From NCBI GenBank assembly GCA_031213475.1, contig JARUPZ010000010.1, positions 3,623,970 to 3,687,969 on the forward strand: a DNA stretch of 64,000 nucleotides. Direction: 5' to 3'. Below are positions 47,401 to 59,050 of this stretch, in pieces (the first letter of the stretch is position 1; each line of letters begins with the position of its first letter). The stretch is from Nereocystis luetkeana. Taxonomy: Eukaryota > Sar > Phaeophyceae > Laminariales > Laminariaceae. The translations under genes and the position numbers were made by a program. Below the pieces are notes generated by a model that worked only from the letters and a program-made list of their open reading frames with translations, did no database searches and was not told where the DNA came from.

Positions 47401-50400
47401 GGTATTTCCGACGTGCGAAACTCTGCACCACCCGACCTGACGTCACAAAAAAGGGTGAGCTGCAGCCACGATTTTCGCCGCAGAGATGTATCCATTTGTT
47501 TTTCCAAGTATAAGGCTAAACCGAGGGTACCGGTTTTTTTTCTCACCACAATAAGCTTCCCCGGGATAAAGGACTGAATCTTCGCTTCGATGGTGGAGGC
47601 CTTTTCGTCTTCCGCGATCGATTTCTGCGAAACGCACAGGACACGCCATACCAAGCGTCACAGAAACGAACGTCAGAGCAGCACATGCGGCCGGTATCAA
47701 TCGAGAAAAGGTCAGACTCTTCTCGCCTCAATGTATCGACGTCAAACGCGCATGGCGCGCGAGCGTCCGAATGTACCTCAAGGCTGAACGACGTCACTAT
47801 CGATTGTTTCTCATGACGGCACGACAACAACAACAACAACAACAACAACAAACGCCACTACCAGAATAAACTACCCACCGATAAACTGTTTCATTGGGGG
47901 TTATCGCGGGTGTTCTGAATCGTCTCCCGCACGTACGTTTCGTGACGAAGCGAGTATCTCGCAGATACCTACGCATCAGGCGTTTTTTTTTTCCCCGGGT
48001 CACTGGCGCAGTGAGTGCCCGGGTGAAACAAAAATTAGAGACCCCTCTCTAGCTAGAGCCGACAGCACGTTTTCAGTTGGAGCCGCAAAAAGGTGGACCG
48101 GCCCGGAGATGACGCTGGCTGCTACCAAGGTACATGCTAATGACGTATGGAATGTCTATCAGACAGGGGTAGATCCTCGCTTAAACAACCCTACTCCTCA
48201 CCCAGAGAACGCCCTTAATGAAAACGGTGCGCTAAACGCAGGCAAGTAATCCCATGGCCCATAGTAGGTATTTCACGAAGCATGTGATACGCAACCAAGC
48301 TCGGATATTTATGTTGTAATTCCCAAGTTTCGAAGCCCGATTGGTGGAAGCAATGGGTTGGGCAAAACAGGTGCTAGCCCTGCAGTGCGCAGCCCTTTCG
48401 TGTATAGCACCTTGAGCTGTTGGTCTCTGAGGGCGACGATGGTTCCCATCTCCTTCGAAGCGAGATCCAGCGCGGCCTCCATGATGGACTGGTTGTTGTC
48501 CTCTTTGTTTACGCCCAAGAGCACCTCGGTCTGGTTTGTTTCGTTTTCACCCCACGAAGGGTTACAGGGCAAGGCGTGGGCTGGCGTGAGAGCTGGCAGC
48601 AACGGTGGTGCTCCACGATGTGTCTTCAGGAAAAACCTACACCCACCGTAGCACGGCACGTTCTACTACGGCGGCATACACTATATACACGGTATCGGCA
48701 GGAAACATATTTGTTTCGTTTTTTCGGACCGTTCGCCTGAGGACGACGCACACGCCACGGTTGGGGTGCGCCCAACGTTTCCCTGATCCCTCATTCGATG
48801 AGCGTTCTTTAAATCACCCTAGGAAACGAGGCGTTCGGTAAGAATGGGAAACCCCACGCCCAATGAACAATCCCACGGCCTGTAAGTAGGTAATACGACG
48901 AACAATATGTTGTAGGCACAACTCTGTATTGAGTGTATAGTACAGTCGCGGTCCGTCTATAATGCCGGTATGCGCCAGCACTACAATACCGGCACTATAA
49001 TATAGCGGCAACCGGCGCCATTTCGTACGCACACTCCCACACACTGTGGGTCTCCTATGTTTCCAGGCGATTCTACAGGCCCCGTAGGGGGCAACCGACT
49101 CTAATCGACCGGCGGTATAGAGGGACGAAAACGTGATGTAAATCCTACGGTAGCTCGCATATGAACAACTTTACTGCCTGCGGGAACGTCGGGAAGCAGC
49201 GACTGCCGCGGTTTCTACACAGAATGGTAGGCTCGCACGGAGATGGTTGGGCCCGCACCTCGGTGTCAAGAATATGGTCTCGCATCGCGCAGAGCGCCGC
49301 CTCGAACACTTGAACACGCCCGGACAGCACTGCATGCGTCAAGATAGTTCTGCCCCAAGAATCCTTCTTCCTCAACTGCTCCCGAATCTGTAATACGATT
49401 GGTGCCGGGGGGGGGGGGGGGGGGGAGGGGTGACGCATTTTGGAAACACTCAGTACCACAAGAATGAGCGAATAGAAAAATGCGGTGTGCTGTGCGATGT
49501 TTTCACGGCGCAGCGACGAGGACGAGGGACACCGAAGACAACTCAGGACACACGAGCGGCCAACGACAGCCTTACAGATGAAACCCCGGACACCAGACAA
49601 CGCGGAACCCGTTCGAGGTGGAGAAGGTGACCGGCCGACCGACCGACCCACCGACCGGGAGGGATCCCAGTTACACATGCAATGACGGCCGTGACAAACA
49701 CCTCGCTGCGCGAGTTTCTACTGTGGAGGAAGCTGGCATACTTCCTTATGGTCTAGAAGAACCGTTGAGCACCTGCAGAAAGCGGCGATAACAGTATTCA
49801 TGTGTGGTAATACTCGGAACACGGTGGATAGATAGAGAGAGAGCGAACACGCCAACCATCGTGATTTTGTCTGCGGAAGGGTCGGGCAATGGGTATTGGT
49901 CGTCCCTCCCCCGCTGTACGTAAGACGCTCGGACGCATGGTGCGGCCTGCGATGTCCTAAGATTTCTGAGGCTGTTCCTCGCTTGTCGAGCTCTGAAAGC
50001 CCACCCCCTAAATTCAACTCGGCGCTGAAGAACAGCGCACGATACACTTGACGAACGACCCCACCGTTCTCTCCTCAGGTAAAATACGAAACAAAAAAAT
50101 GTAGAAACCGATCCCAATCGCAGTAACTCGCGATTGTCATACGAGCCCGCCAGCAACAAGCACGTACAGTGAATAGACCTTTTTGTGGCACACACTCTCC
50201 TCGAAACGCGTTGGGCGTCAGAGTAATAGCTAGCATCTTGTGTGGCGCTCACCACCGGGCATGATTTTTTTAATCCAGTTTTGCTTACGTAACGTTCTCC
50301 AAAAACCACAACACTCAGCATTTTTTTCGTGTTCGCGCAATAGCGATTCACCGAAAATTTGTTTCAGACTCCTCAGTTAAGGAGCTGCAAGCCTAACCCA

Positions 50401-53400
50401 AACACTGACCTGAGCGAAAACCAAATCCCCGTCCCGGTAACGTATCCCATGGTCCCACGTATGCAAAGACGTCATTTCCCGAAACAATGTTGGCCTTGCG
50501 ACGGTTTTGGGCTGAGAAGCCCCGTCATTAAAAAAAAATGTTTTATTAATAGCAATATTTTTGGTGCCTTTATCGTAGAACGCGTCTATTCGGTTCTTTT
50601 TTTTTTGCCAGGTAGATACTGATTTGAGGAGCCCCGTTGGCCAAGCAATATTTGTTCTTTCAAATGTGCTGCCCCATATCCTGGCACGCTTTTGCGGGAG
50701 CTGTCCCTGTGCTCTCTTTCGTTTCGTTTCGATTCGAGCAGTGAACGCGCAGGTGGCTGGAACTCCCCCCCCCCCCCCCCCCCCCCCCCTGTAAAATGCG
50801 GGCGAAGATAACTCCTGCTGGAAACGTTGAACAATGCATGTATAAAAGCAAACCCCACAAGATGTCGACAACCGCTCGATTCGGTACCCCTAATGGCGTG
50901 CTGCAACTTATCAAGGTCTATCGACAAGGATACATTGTACGCCCACATCCTCCAAGGACGGAATCCCGGCCACCTGTGCGGCGGTGCCCGGCTATTACTT
51001 GAGACGCGAACACACGCAAGCAGGGTAGACGAGTTACTTGAGACGCTCGGCCGCTTGTACGCCCTTGGAGCCGTTAACCTCATGCAAACGAGTGAAGTGT
51101 CGCGGACGCAATCGTCAAAGTGCTCGACCTAAACCAAGTGTAACACCGGATTCCGATCGCGCCTTCGCCCGCGGCACGGTATGATAGTACGCGGTTCTCA
51201 CCTGCTCCTTCCACAGTACTTCTTCCACCACGCACCAGGCCGCCTTGAATACCACCAGACTGGGATACATCATCCCCTTCGCCCGGCGCAGGGTCGTCAC
51301 CGTGGGATCATCGACCTCATCGCCGCCTTGTAGCGCCTGTGAGACTGTCGGTCTAGTGGCGTTGGAAGCAAGCCGCCCAGGTGCATCACCCAGCTGATCG
51401 TCCGACGCAGCTGGAAGGTCAGCGGTCGCACTGCCGACACCGCCACCATCACCCCCCTGGCCTGCGGTTGGGGACTCGGCGGCTCCGAGTCCAAGCTTAC
51501 TCTCCTCGTACACACTTGGGAGACGGTTGAGCGGGTGCCCTTGGCGACCAGTATGGCTGAAATAGCTAAAGTCCATATCATCTGCAGCAGCCGACTTGGA
51601 TCTTGGATTTTGCGGCTGGAAACGGGCTTGGGGTTGATTCCCCGTGGCCCGGTGATCAGCGTTGGTACAGTCATTGACTGTACCTGACGCAGCATGCATA
51701 AGAAAGGTCATCCCTTCACCGTCGGTGTCCTCCACGAGTGCCCTCACCTAACGGCAAGAAAACGCCGCGGGGGGAAGTGAACTCCTTGTCTCGCAGAGCG
51801 GGGGGGGCTGTTTTAGGTACGCTGAACACTACTAATTACTACTGTGAGTTTCGTTGTTTTGTATAGGGGAGTGCGGAGGGAGGGCGCGGGGGGGGGGGGG
51901 GGGGGTGATTGCTCTATCCGGCACACGAAAGAGTAGACGTAAAAACGCGTTCTAGGCTGCAGTCACCGTCGGCGCCTCCGCACAAATACCCTCCTCTGCC
52001 GACGCAATAATGCGGGGGGGTGACCTGGAACTCCATCCATACAGGCGACGCGGTGGGCGATTGCCCGTTCTAGCGCACGGGACCTGGACGAAAAGATATT
52101 GCCGTAAAGAGGATAGCATTTGCGCAGGAGTGTGGTTGTTTTCAGAACTCGACTCTTCGAGAAAGGGAAGGGGTCTCCAATACCGAACAAGGCGTTTTCG
52201 GAAAATAGCCGGCAGAGAGCCTTCCGAAAATGTAACGTTCGACGACAATGGAAAACCACGAGCGCTAAGAAGCCGATCGTATCTCCGTGCGAACGCAGCG
52301 CTTTTTTCCGGTGTGAGGCGTGTTTGGATAGGGGTCTACCGGGGCTCCTCGACTCAGGAACTATCCATTGTGGCACGCCTCATCGTTGGAACACCAATTG
52401 TGGCTCACAGGTAATTATATCCGTTGTACTCCTAGGCCATCTGGTTGCGCGTTCAACTTTTCTCTCGTCACACCCTGTTTTTTGGGGGCGAAGCCCAGAG
52501 CTCCTCAAGACAGAGAGACGGAAACGCCTATTGTACGTGCACCCCAAGCGTTCATAGCATGTGCCTTCTACAGTCAGGCCCAGTCTCCCGGGTTGCGCGC
52601 AGTTCAAAAGCGTCAAAGGTGACGCGGAACAGCTTCCTCATTTTTTGTGAGCTCCGTACCCCCCCCGCGCGCTCATGTATAGGGGCCGTTAGCTGTGCAA
52701 CGTGGGAACGGCATAAATCCGGTTTACAACCTATCGATCGTCGGCGAAGTTGGACACAATGACGCACATGACGAATTCACCGAGTCTCGAATACTTGAGC
52801 GCCAGGCCGAAGGGCCTGGTATTTGCATAGTCAAAAAGATATTGGGGAGGCTCGACTCGTTCTACGATAGGGGTATATAGCAGATATCGTCCCGCAATGT
52901 CTCAGGCTGATCGGTGTTCCTCGTGTTAGGGAGTACCCCCGGACGTGTACGACTGTAGGGGTAGCGACATGGTGTTTTCCTGAGGCTCCTAACTCTAGGA
53001 ACTCTAGATTTCGCCGCCCAGAACCTGTGTTTGATAAACAAAACGGAGGCTCAAGCCCGGTCTATACCTATCGTAGTTGTTGCTCCAAAACAACTGTATG
53101 CGAATGAAGATGTTAACGATGTTGGGTGTATAGTTCTTCGGTGCCTTAAGGAACCCCAGCTGTCAGAAAAAAAAAGATCGGCGAACCTCTATGGTAGCTC
53201 GCGTCCTACGCATGCGATCGGCTCCAAGCCGCTACGTGAGCACAGAGGCCCTACAAGATACCTCCGCGTACCGTAGGTCGTTCGGTCGATTCTGACAGCA
53301 AGCAGCCGCACCTTGGACGGGAACAAGCGTTCCTTGCACGCGTTGACTACTGCCGTCACCCCCATCTGGTCGCCGCCCCGCGCCGCGAGCATGATGAGAT

Positions 53401-56400
53401 TTCGGTCCGTTCCCGACTTGAGCAGCAGCTGGTTCTCAACCTTCGTAGCCCGCACGAATGGAGAGAGAGGATTCGTAGAAGGGGAGGGAGAGGAGGGCCG
53501 TTTCGCTTTCTGGGCGTTCGACTCCCGGACAGTATCGTGGAAGGGCGAGCCTCAAGTGCAGGGCTTCTCTGTCTTCCCGACTCCGAACGTCGTGGGCATA
53601 TACTTCGTATGTCATGCCAGATATCATGCTGTACTATACGAGCTACCGAAGTAGGACGTGATCATCATTGTTTTCCAGCAAACGGATGGTGGTATGACGT
53701 CTGTCCGTGAGTTAACGCCGTAACAACCGCACGATACACGCCCCTTTGCCTCACCTCACTATCGGACAGAGTGGTACGAATAGCTCCAAAGACGGCGTCG
53801 AACAACGCGCTTCTACCCGCGCCGGCCGCGTGCATAAGAACCGTCTTTCCCCGGTAGTCACTGTCCAGCAATCGATCTTGGTCCTGTCGTAAGAGAGGGA
53901 CGCGAGTTTTGCGATACATGCGGCGATCATTAAATACTACTGGTGTTGCCACTCGTGGAGGCGTGGTTCACATCGCGGTAGCACAAATATCACGATGACT
54001 ATCGTAGACCTGCGAGTTAGGTGAACTTCCCGTGAACACTGTAGTTTGGTGATAAAACGGTAGTCAGCCAATGACAACATAACACCCACTCTTAACGAAC
54101 ACAAAACAGCAGTTCGAGACATACCCGTCCGCTTTTTTCTGCATTCAGATGCCACAAAGACGCAGACCTCCGCCGATACCGCACGCAACCCAAGCGTAAC
54201 ACTTTTGGCCGACTACTGTAGTAAGTAGCCGGTGGACGTGTAGGCAGCAAGCTAACAGGTCCAGTGCGGACACGCTAAACAGCAACCGCAGTTGTATAGG
54301 AAAATGAGACAAAAGCATGCTAGGCTATGCTAATGCTTTGTGCTATAAGCAAATATATATACTTCAAAGTATATATATAGGCTTAACGCTACGTACGCGA
54401 TGTGTGATGGCGATGTGTGTTTTCCAAAGCAAGCGATGGGCGCACGAACAACATGCTTCTGCTGGATCTGCCCGGTCCAAACCACCCTTGACTATGTTCT
54501 TGGTGAGGGATACGGCCCAGATGCAAGTGCTATTAAACCTTTCATCAAATGTCCGGCGATACAGACGGGACCGTTTCTACCACGTGCACAGATATAGCAT
54601 GCTCTGTTCTGCTCTCCTTTTCGACAGCGTACGGGGGAACTTCGCACGCCTCCTGCCTGTACGCATGAAGTACAGGCCGTTGACACCAGTACAAAAACAC
54701 AGACGCTGTACTCAGCTAGCTATTGACACGCCAAACATTTCAGTTAGAGCATAGACAGCTTGAAAATACAACTTAGGGTACCTCAGCATGTGAAATCCGC
54801 TCGAGCACGTCCTTCATGATAGACACCGTCCCACTCCCGGCCGCGAGCATCGCCAGCGTCTGGCCCCACTGATCTTTCGCTTCAAGCTGCCTCCTGTTTA
54901 GCTCCAGCACCGGGACGTGTAGCGTCTAACCGGTAGAGCAAAACGCATTGGACAACAACAGTATTGCGCGAGGACATGGAAAAGGGGGAAAATGTGTCAG
55001 TGAAAATTCCCCGATGAACGGTCGATGGCTGCGTAACCCATCCTCGCTTGAGCCTCTCTCAACTATTACGGGGGACCATAGTTAACAGGACCTATGGTAC
55101 ACATAAAAACCTATATGTTTAACCATTTTTACTAACAATATTTGGTCCTGTTAACTATGGACCCCCGTAATAGCTGCGGTGCTGGCTGTAGGAGTGACGG
55201 GCAGTCAGTCAGTCGAGAAACTTGCGCCCGGACTGGTGGTATACGGTCATGGGAGGGGGGGGGTGCGACATATCATTCATTACCGAGCTTGTGCCTCTGG
55301 GGTGAGTGTATCTGTACCTCATTAGGCAATTGGGCATTTAATTAAGTATTGTGTTTGGTCCGAGAGTAATCAAGCAATGTTCCATGGGGAGTACAAGCCG
55401 CAATGCCGGGAAAACATTTAACTTGAAAATCGTAAATCTTAGATGTAGGCAAGCTAGCCACTTGGCCGCGTGTCTCTAAGCGACCTAAAGTACACTGCCT
55501 CGAAGCGACCCCCCCCCCCCCCCCCCCCCCAACCTGCCGTGCGTAGCACCAGTCTGCGTAGGTTTTCGTGTGTTCAATTGTCTCCAGCGATGGTTGTCCA
55601 CGCTATTTTGATTCGTTCGGGATCCTTCTCAAGTTGAGGAGCTCGACACATCTCCGTCGAGCCAAAGAGTTTTTTTTTTGCGAAAAAACATTGGGTTGCG
55701 TTTCTGAACCTCGGTCTAACTATCGTTTACAGGTATTGTTCGAAACAAAACACATTATTTAAATTCTTAAAATGTGATTAATAAGATGGCATGCCTTATG
55801 CGGTACCATACTCCCACCGAGCCCTTTTGTGAAAATCCCGTCAGACAGACACGTGTTGGCCAAAAACAAGGTACCGGATCACGCGTCAATGCACCCCAGG
55901 TGTTGACCCTTTTAGGACCCCAGTCCCGTTTTGGGGACAAATCACTTGGAATTTGACTGGTTTGTCCCCAAATCGGGACTGCGGTTCTAGAAGGGGTTGA
56001 GGTGCGGCAAGCTGAAAATCGCGTCTCGCACGTGCTCCACGCCTGGTCCCATCTCCGTGTTTTTCTCTATTCCAAAGAATACTGAGCTACTTGCCTTCGC
56101 AAAAGTGTTGGGTGTAACTTAGAGCAGAACGTATGGAATGCATCCCCGCTCTCCTAGACTCCCCCATGGTCACGTGTTTTTTTTTTATTACGGTACACGT
56201 GTCGACTGTAGCGCAGGTGCAGTATCCGTCGTCATGCGGTACCTTGACAACGAGGAGATACCCAAACAAAATGCAACGATACAAGTATACACACGCGCAT
56301 GCACGGTTCCATGTCTCATACTCGTCCGTTGACTTCGTTAGGATATGTCATTCCTTGGCGAATGCACGTCGTCCGAACGGCATGGATCAGCGCATATAGA

Positions 56401-58221
56401 GGCAGTTCTTGTTGCGCCGCCGGGGTCGGCTAGTAGACCACCACCCCTCCTGGCAAACCAAAATGTCGGGAACACATACTTTGCCAGCTCGAGTAGTCCT
56501 CGGCATGGATCTCCGGCGCGAATGCCTCCCCACGCGCTGTTTGCACCGACAGGTGGTAGGATCCCTCTCGTTTCTCAATGTGGGCATGAAAAACGTCATT
56601 ATGGAGACGTTGTACAACGTCGCAAACCCCGCCATGAGTCGACAGTTCGGCACGATAAATGATGTGCTGCATTGTTAAACATCCCCACAAGGAGGTTTGT
56701 CCGCCCACATCGTCCAGGGGGGAAGGGGGCCCTCCTGGCCACTGTGTGTGTCGGAACCGAAGCATCCACACTCGTTCTTTTGTCTATCTGCACAAAGGAT
56801 GACGGGCCGAACATCGAACTCACATATGTATTTGGTAGCGTCGAAGGGGCAACCTACAACGTAAAACTAGCCTGCTCAGCGCAGAATATCCTACCGGTCT
56901 CCTCAGTAGGCTGTGATAACTTGCGACCAACAACTGTACCTGGTAGCGTTTATTAACGAAACACTCTTCACGCGGGTACAAGAGATGTAAACAATGCACA
57001 CATCGATGTCCACTTGAGAATCTACGTCTTCCAGGACAGATAGATTCCCGGTCTGTAGGATACCGTCCATGCTGCCGACGGGAGGTCGAAACACTCTGCA
57101 CGATGAAGGACATGTTTCCTGGGTAGGATACACACGTTGCAGATCCTCCACACCATATCATAACGGCAAGTTGGGATCTAGATGAGATGATCTACATGAT
57201 CTAGATCCTGATCTGTTCGGTGTGTGGAACGCTGGGTCTGGCACGATCGAACAATTGAACGAGCACTGATTGCAGTAAAATTTTTACGTTGAGTACCAGC
57301 AGTCTGGAATATATTGAAGGACTAACGGCCTCAAAAAAGCTCGTCCGGGTTGCTGGAACAAGCTTCTTCAGACTGATTTGCCTATTGAGCTTCTCATCTG
57401 AGGAGGTCAGGCACTATGGCACCCCCCATTGCTTTGGCCCTAAACAGACCCCCAAGCTTCTGTCTCACCGCTTGAACGCGGATGGCGCGATCGACGGCGT
57501 GTTTCACGGAGGTGAACATCGCGAAGTCTCCCGAAGCCGCCGCGGCCATCAGGGGCGTCCGGAGAGCGTGCTCTTTCTTAATGCTCTGGGAGATAAGGCT
57601 ATCTGGGCAGTTCAAGAGCCCATCGTTGAGCTCTTCCCGCACCTGAGCAACAAAAAAACGTCGAGCAAGACACGACATCGGCACGCGCAAGAAGAGTCGA
57701 TGCTGTGAGTTTCAGGGAAAAAAAACAAGGATGTGTGGTACGGTACGGAGGGTTTAAGGTTTAACTACTGTGCAGTAGGTGACATAGTTCGATGAGGCAG
57801 TATTAAGACGCACGCGCCTACTTTGAGGGTTGTATCTGGTTTCTCTTGATCACTCTCACGTGTTGGTGGTTTACTACAGTAGCTCTTCTTGGCTCGTCTA
57901 GACGCCTCTGAGAGAGGGTGGGTAAGTAATTCCTCTTCCAGAGGGATAATACTGTAGTGTCGCCTCAACTAAGGTAGACAGGAGAAACGAGGAGATACCA
58001 GGGCACTTGAGCTTGGGACGATATAGTGCACAGGTAGTTTTCCGAACGAGGCTGGTACTCCGTGTCGCCTTTTCAGTGCCTCTACGTCGGTTGTAAGCAG
58101 TGACCAGCTACTACGTAAGCAGACTACTTATGCTGCCTTTTGGTAATCCTGTTTCGTGGATTGTCCACAACTTCCGCCCGCCATATATACATATATAGAT
58201 ACATGCATATATAGATACATG

Positions 58222-58255
<34 letters not shown>

Positions 58256-58531
58256 GCCGGCAACGTTTCACCAACTCGCTTACCCAAGAGAAACGAGTCG
58301 GTTGCTAGACTGCAGACAGGCAAGACACGACGAAGACTCTCCCTGATATCATCCAGCCTTACAAAAAAAAAAAACAATCAGGTCTCAAATCCAAAGAAGC
58401 CGCTCAAGCTGGGGCTAGAGAGGGGCGCTCACCTGATCAACCGTGCCCGTTTCCAAGACATAGAGGATGCTGTGCGACCACTTGGTCTCGCTGGCGCTGT
58501 TCTGACGGCCCAGGTACGGACCCTTAGCGGC
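41213..58531 (-). CDS. Ankyrin-like repeat membrane protein, right copy (5' partial, 13 exons)
   Basis: Minus-strand exons in transcript order: 58531-58433, 57642-57469, 54925-54782, 53883-53755, 53440-53312, 51747-51202, 49387-49259, 48530-48411, 47624-47547, 45470-45316, 43612-43420, 41737-41705, 41410-41213. They encode about 708 residues in one frame and end at TGA 41215-41213. Eleven exons have exactly the length of their left partner; the long sixth exon (546 versus 570 bp) and the last differ. Domain order matches the left copy: ankyrin-like repeats, disordered insert, two more repeats, two or three hydrophobic segments, basic tail. Most substitutions are synonymous or conservative, so this copy looks functional. 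It converges on the left copy across the loop. The 5' end is not resolved: an in-frame TGA just upstream of 58531 shows that the first exon here is internal. No family name can be given beyond ankyrin-like. Confidence 0.82.
41705..41737 (-). CDS. Right gene 33-bp micro-exon
   Basis: Eleven codons (WSCRKYRFASK) lie between CTCAACAG| and AAAG|GTAAGC, protein-identical to the left copy. Confidence 0.75.
42465..42562. mobile_element. Family B palindromic element
   Basis: Ends TTAACCCTTGTAGAACCGC and GGCGGTTCCACAGGGATAA. Right-arm specific, stem partly decayed. Confidence 0.78.
42811..42908 (+). mobile_element. Family A MITE, right-arm specific
   Basis: Inserted in an intron segment that aligns without a gap-filling element to left 24.05-24.15 kb; the left arm is the empty site. 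Confidence 0.85.
43420..43612 (-). CDS. Right gene exon: second and third hydrophobic segments
   Basis: The exon spans 193 bases, after TCCCCAG|, ending WLDK|GTAACG. A nine-base T run inside the Ile-Phe-Phe-Trp stretch keeps the frame. Confidence 0.87.
45316..45470 (-). CDS. Right gene exon: first transmembrane segment
   Basis: The exon encodes NGAFILLLVLTFIAPSLSWA, conserved as a membrane helix. It ends CTAAG|GTGACC in phase 2. The same alternative acceptor nine bases in is present. Confidence 0.85.
45831..45852. other. Perfect 22-bp palindrome
   Basis: CAAGATCTGGT followed directly by its exact complement, in the intron between exons 47547 and 45470. It may be a fold-back or a protein site; function unknown. 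Confidence 0.6.
46445..46550 (-). mobile_element. Family A MITE, shared
   Basis: Right partner of 20207-20297. One terminus is degraded (GAACGGGGGACC); the other reads CCCCCGTGAT. Confidence 0.83.
47547..47624 (-). CDS. Right gene exon: short linker
   Basis: The exon has 26 codons starting KSIAEDEKASTIEAK, with acceptor TTTCGCAG| and donor ATTGTG|GTGAGA. Confidence 0.85.
48411..48530 (-). CDS. Right gene exon: degenerate repeat 7
   Basis: The exon has 40 codons containing LLGVNKEDNNQSIMEAALDL, after AACCAG| and before CTCAAG|GTGCTA. Confidence 0.87.
49259..49387 (-). CDS. Right gene exon: ankyrin-like repeat 6
   Basis: This 43-codon exon has the core DSWGRTILTHAVLSGRVQVF. The acceptor GTATTACAG| sits about 20 bases past a 19-base C tract (read on -), which acts as an extreme polypyrimidine tract. 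Confidence 0.88.
49407..49425. repeat. 19-base G run (C run on the gene strand)
   Basis: Sits about 20 bases upstream of the acceptor of exon 49387 on -. Other runs of 18 or more: 26239-26258 (C), 34152-34169 (G), 40467-40488 (G), 50765-50789 (C), 51888-51905 (G), 55509-55530 (C). Confidence 0.95.
50366..50610 (+). repeat. Dispersed repeat E, copy 2
   Basis: Starts CTCCTCAGTTAAGGAGCTGC, contains CTGACCTGAGCGAAAACC and TTATCGTAGAACGCGTC. Related CTCCTnA...AGGAG ends also occur near 19100, 52990 and 55630. Confidence 0.5.
51202..51747 (-). CDS. Right gene exon: repeat 5 plus disordered insert
   Basis: The exon has 182 codons from VRALVEDTDG to VLWKEQ|GTGAGA. Both ends are strongly conserved, while the Ser/Gly/Pro-rich middle is free to vary in length and sequence, with only in-frame indels against the left copy. 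Confidence 0.86.
53312..53440 (-). CDS. Right gene exon: ankyrin-like repeat 4
   Basis: This 43-codon exon has acceptor CTACGAAG| and donor TCCAAG|GTGCGG. The core reads TDRNLIMLAARGGDQMG; the His of the MHAA motif is Leu here, unlike the left copy. Confidence 0.86.
53755..53883 (-). CDS. Right gene exon: ankyrin-like repeat 3
   Basis: This 43-codon exon has the core DYRGKTVLMHAAGAGRS. Both splice sites match the left copy (TTACGACAG| and GAG|GTGAGG). Seven residues differ, mostly in the second half. Confidence 0.9.
54782..54925 (-). CDS. Right gene exon: ankyrin-like repeat 2
   Basis: The exon has 48 codons with the intact core DQWGQTLAMLAAGSG. The acceptor is CGGTTAG| and the donor is GCTGAG|GTACCC. 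Confidence 0.87.
55065..55171 (-). mobile_element. Family A MITE, shared
   Basis: Right partner of 11603-11709, with the same flanks in inverted orientation and almost identical sequence. Confidence 0.9.
55903..55999. mobile_element. Family B palindromic element
   Basis: Ends TTGACCCTTTTAGGACCCC and GCGGTTCTAGAAGGGGTTGA. Right-arm specific. Confidence 0.82.
56409..56956 (+). pseudogene. Antisense ORF remnant inside second intron, right
   Basis: This is the counterpart of the left antisense ORF. The first part (56409-56678) contains HRQVVGSLSFLNVGMKNV and ends at a TAA where the left copy has TCA. A single-base deletion near 56730 moves the rest to another frame (56672-56956). This copy is therefore broken twice. 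The region upstream stays open further than in the left copy. Confidence 0.42.
57469..57642 (-). CDS. Right gene exon: ankyrin-like repeat 1
   Basis: The exon has 58 codons with core RTPLMAAAASGDFAMF. The acceptor is TTGCTCAG| and the donor is CAAGCG|GTGAGA, closer to consensus than the left copy's GTAAGA site context. Confidence 0.88.
58433..58531 (-). CDS. Right gene, first recognisable exon
   Basis: The exon has 33 codons (AAKGPYLGRQ onward), with acceptor GACGAAG| and donor GATCAG|GTGAGC. Most differences from the left copy are third-position. Confidence 0.72.
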
Positions 58532-58859
58532 CTTCGTCGTTCAGGAAACGGGAAATATGCGGCGGCAATCGAGCAGGTAACGAGCGCTTATTGGCATCCA
58601 TGCGAGGGTCGAGGGCTCGATGCAAAGTATTCGCGGACGGACGGTTCACAGCTCAGCAGAAGATCACTTGCCTTTATTGTACGTACTGCAGAAAAAAAAG
58701 ACGCGGCTGGCGAAAAGAGGAAGCATGACGAAGCTGTCGAAATCACGGCTGACGTGTCATTTTTGTTGTTGTTGTTTCTCTTAAAGTAAACGGGTGGCCA
58801 GGAACAGGGGCCTCGCCCTTGCACGCTGCGGGTGGGAATAAATTCGTGCGGAGACGTTG

Positions 58860-59050
58860 ACCAATGTAGCACACCGTTAGGCGTGCCGAAGTGAGAGGCC
58901 GTCAGCACCTTGTGGGGTCTGCTGAGGACGTTAGTCAGTGTTTTCGCAGCGAGTTATCACGCCTACGTTGTACAAGGGGGGAGGTCCCGTCTACCTGTGT
59001 ATAACTGAGCAAACTGGCTTGCACTTTGGTTGTGTAGCAAGGACAGCGGC
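58860..59050 (-). repeat. Dispersed repeat D, right copy
   Basis: Arm partner of 7660-7905 with TAGCACACCGTTAGGCGTGC and TGCACTTTGGTTGTGTAGC. Present in both arms, so older than the duplication. Confidence 0.45.
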
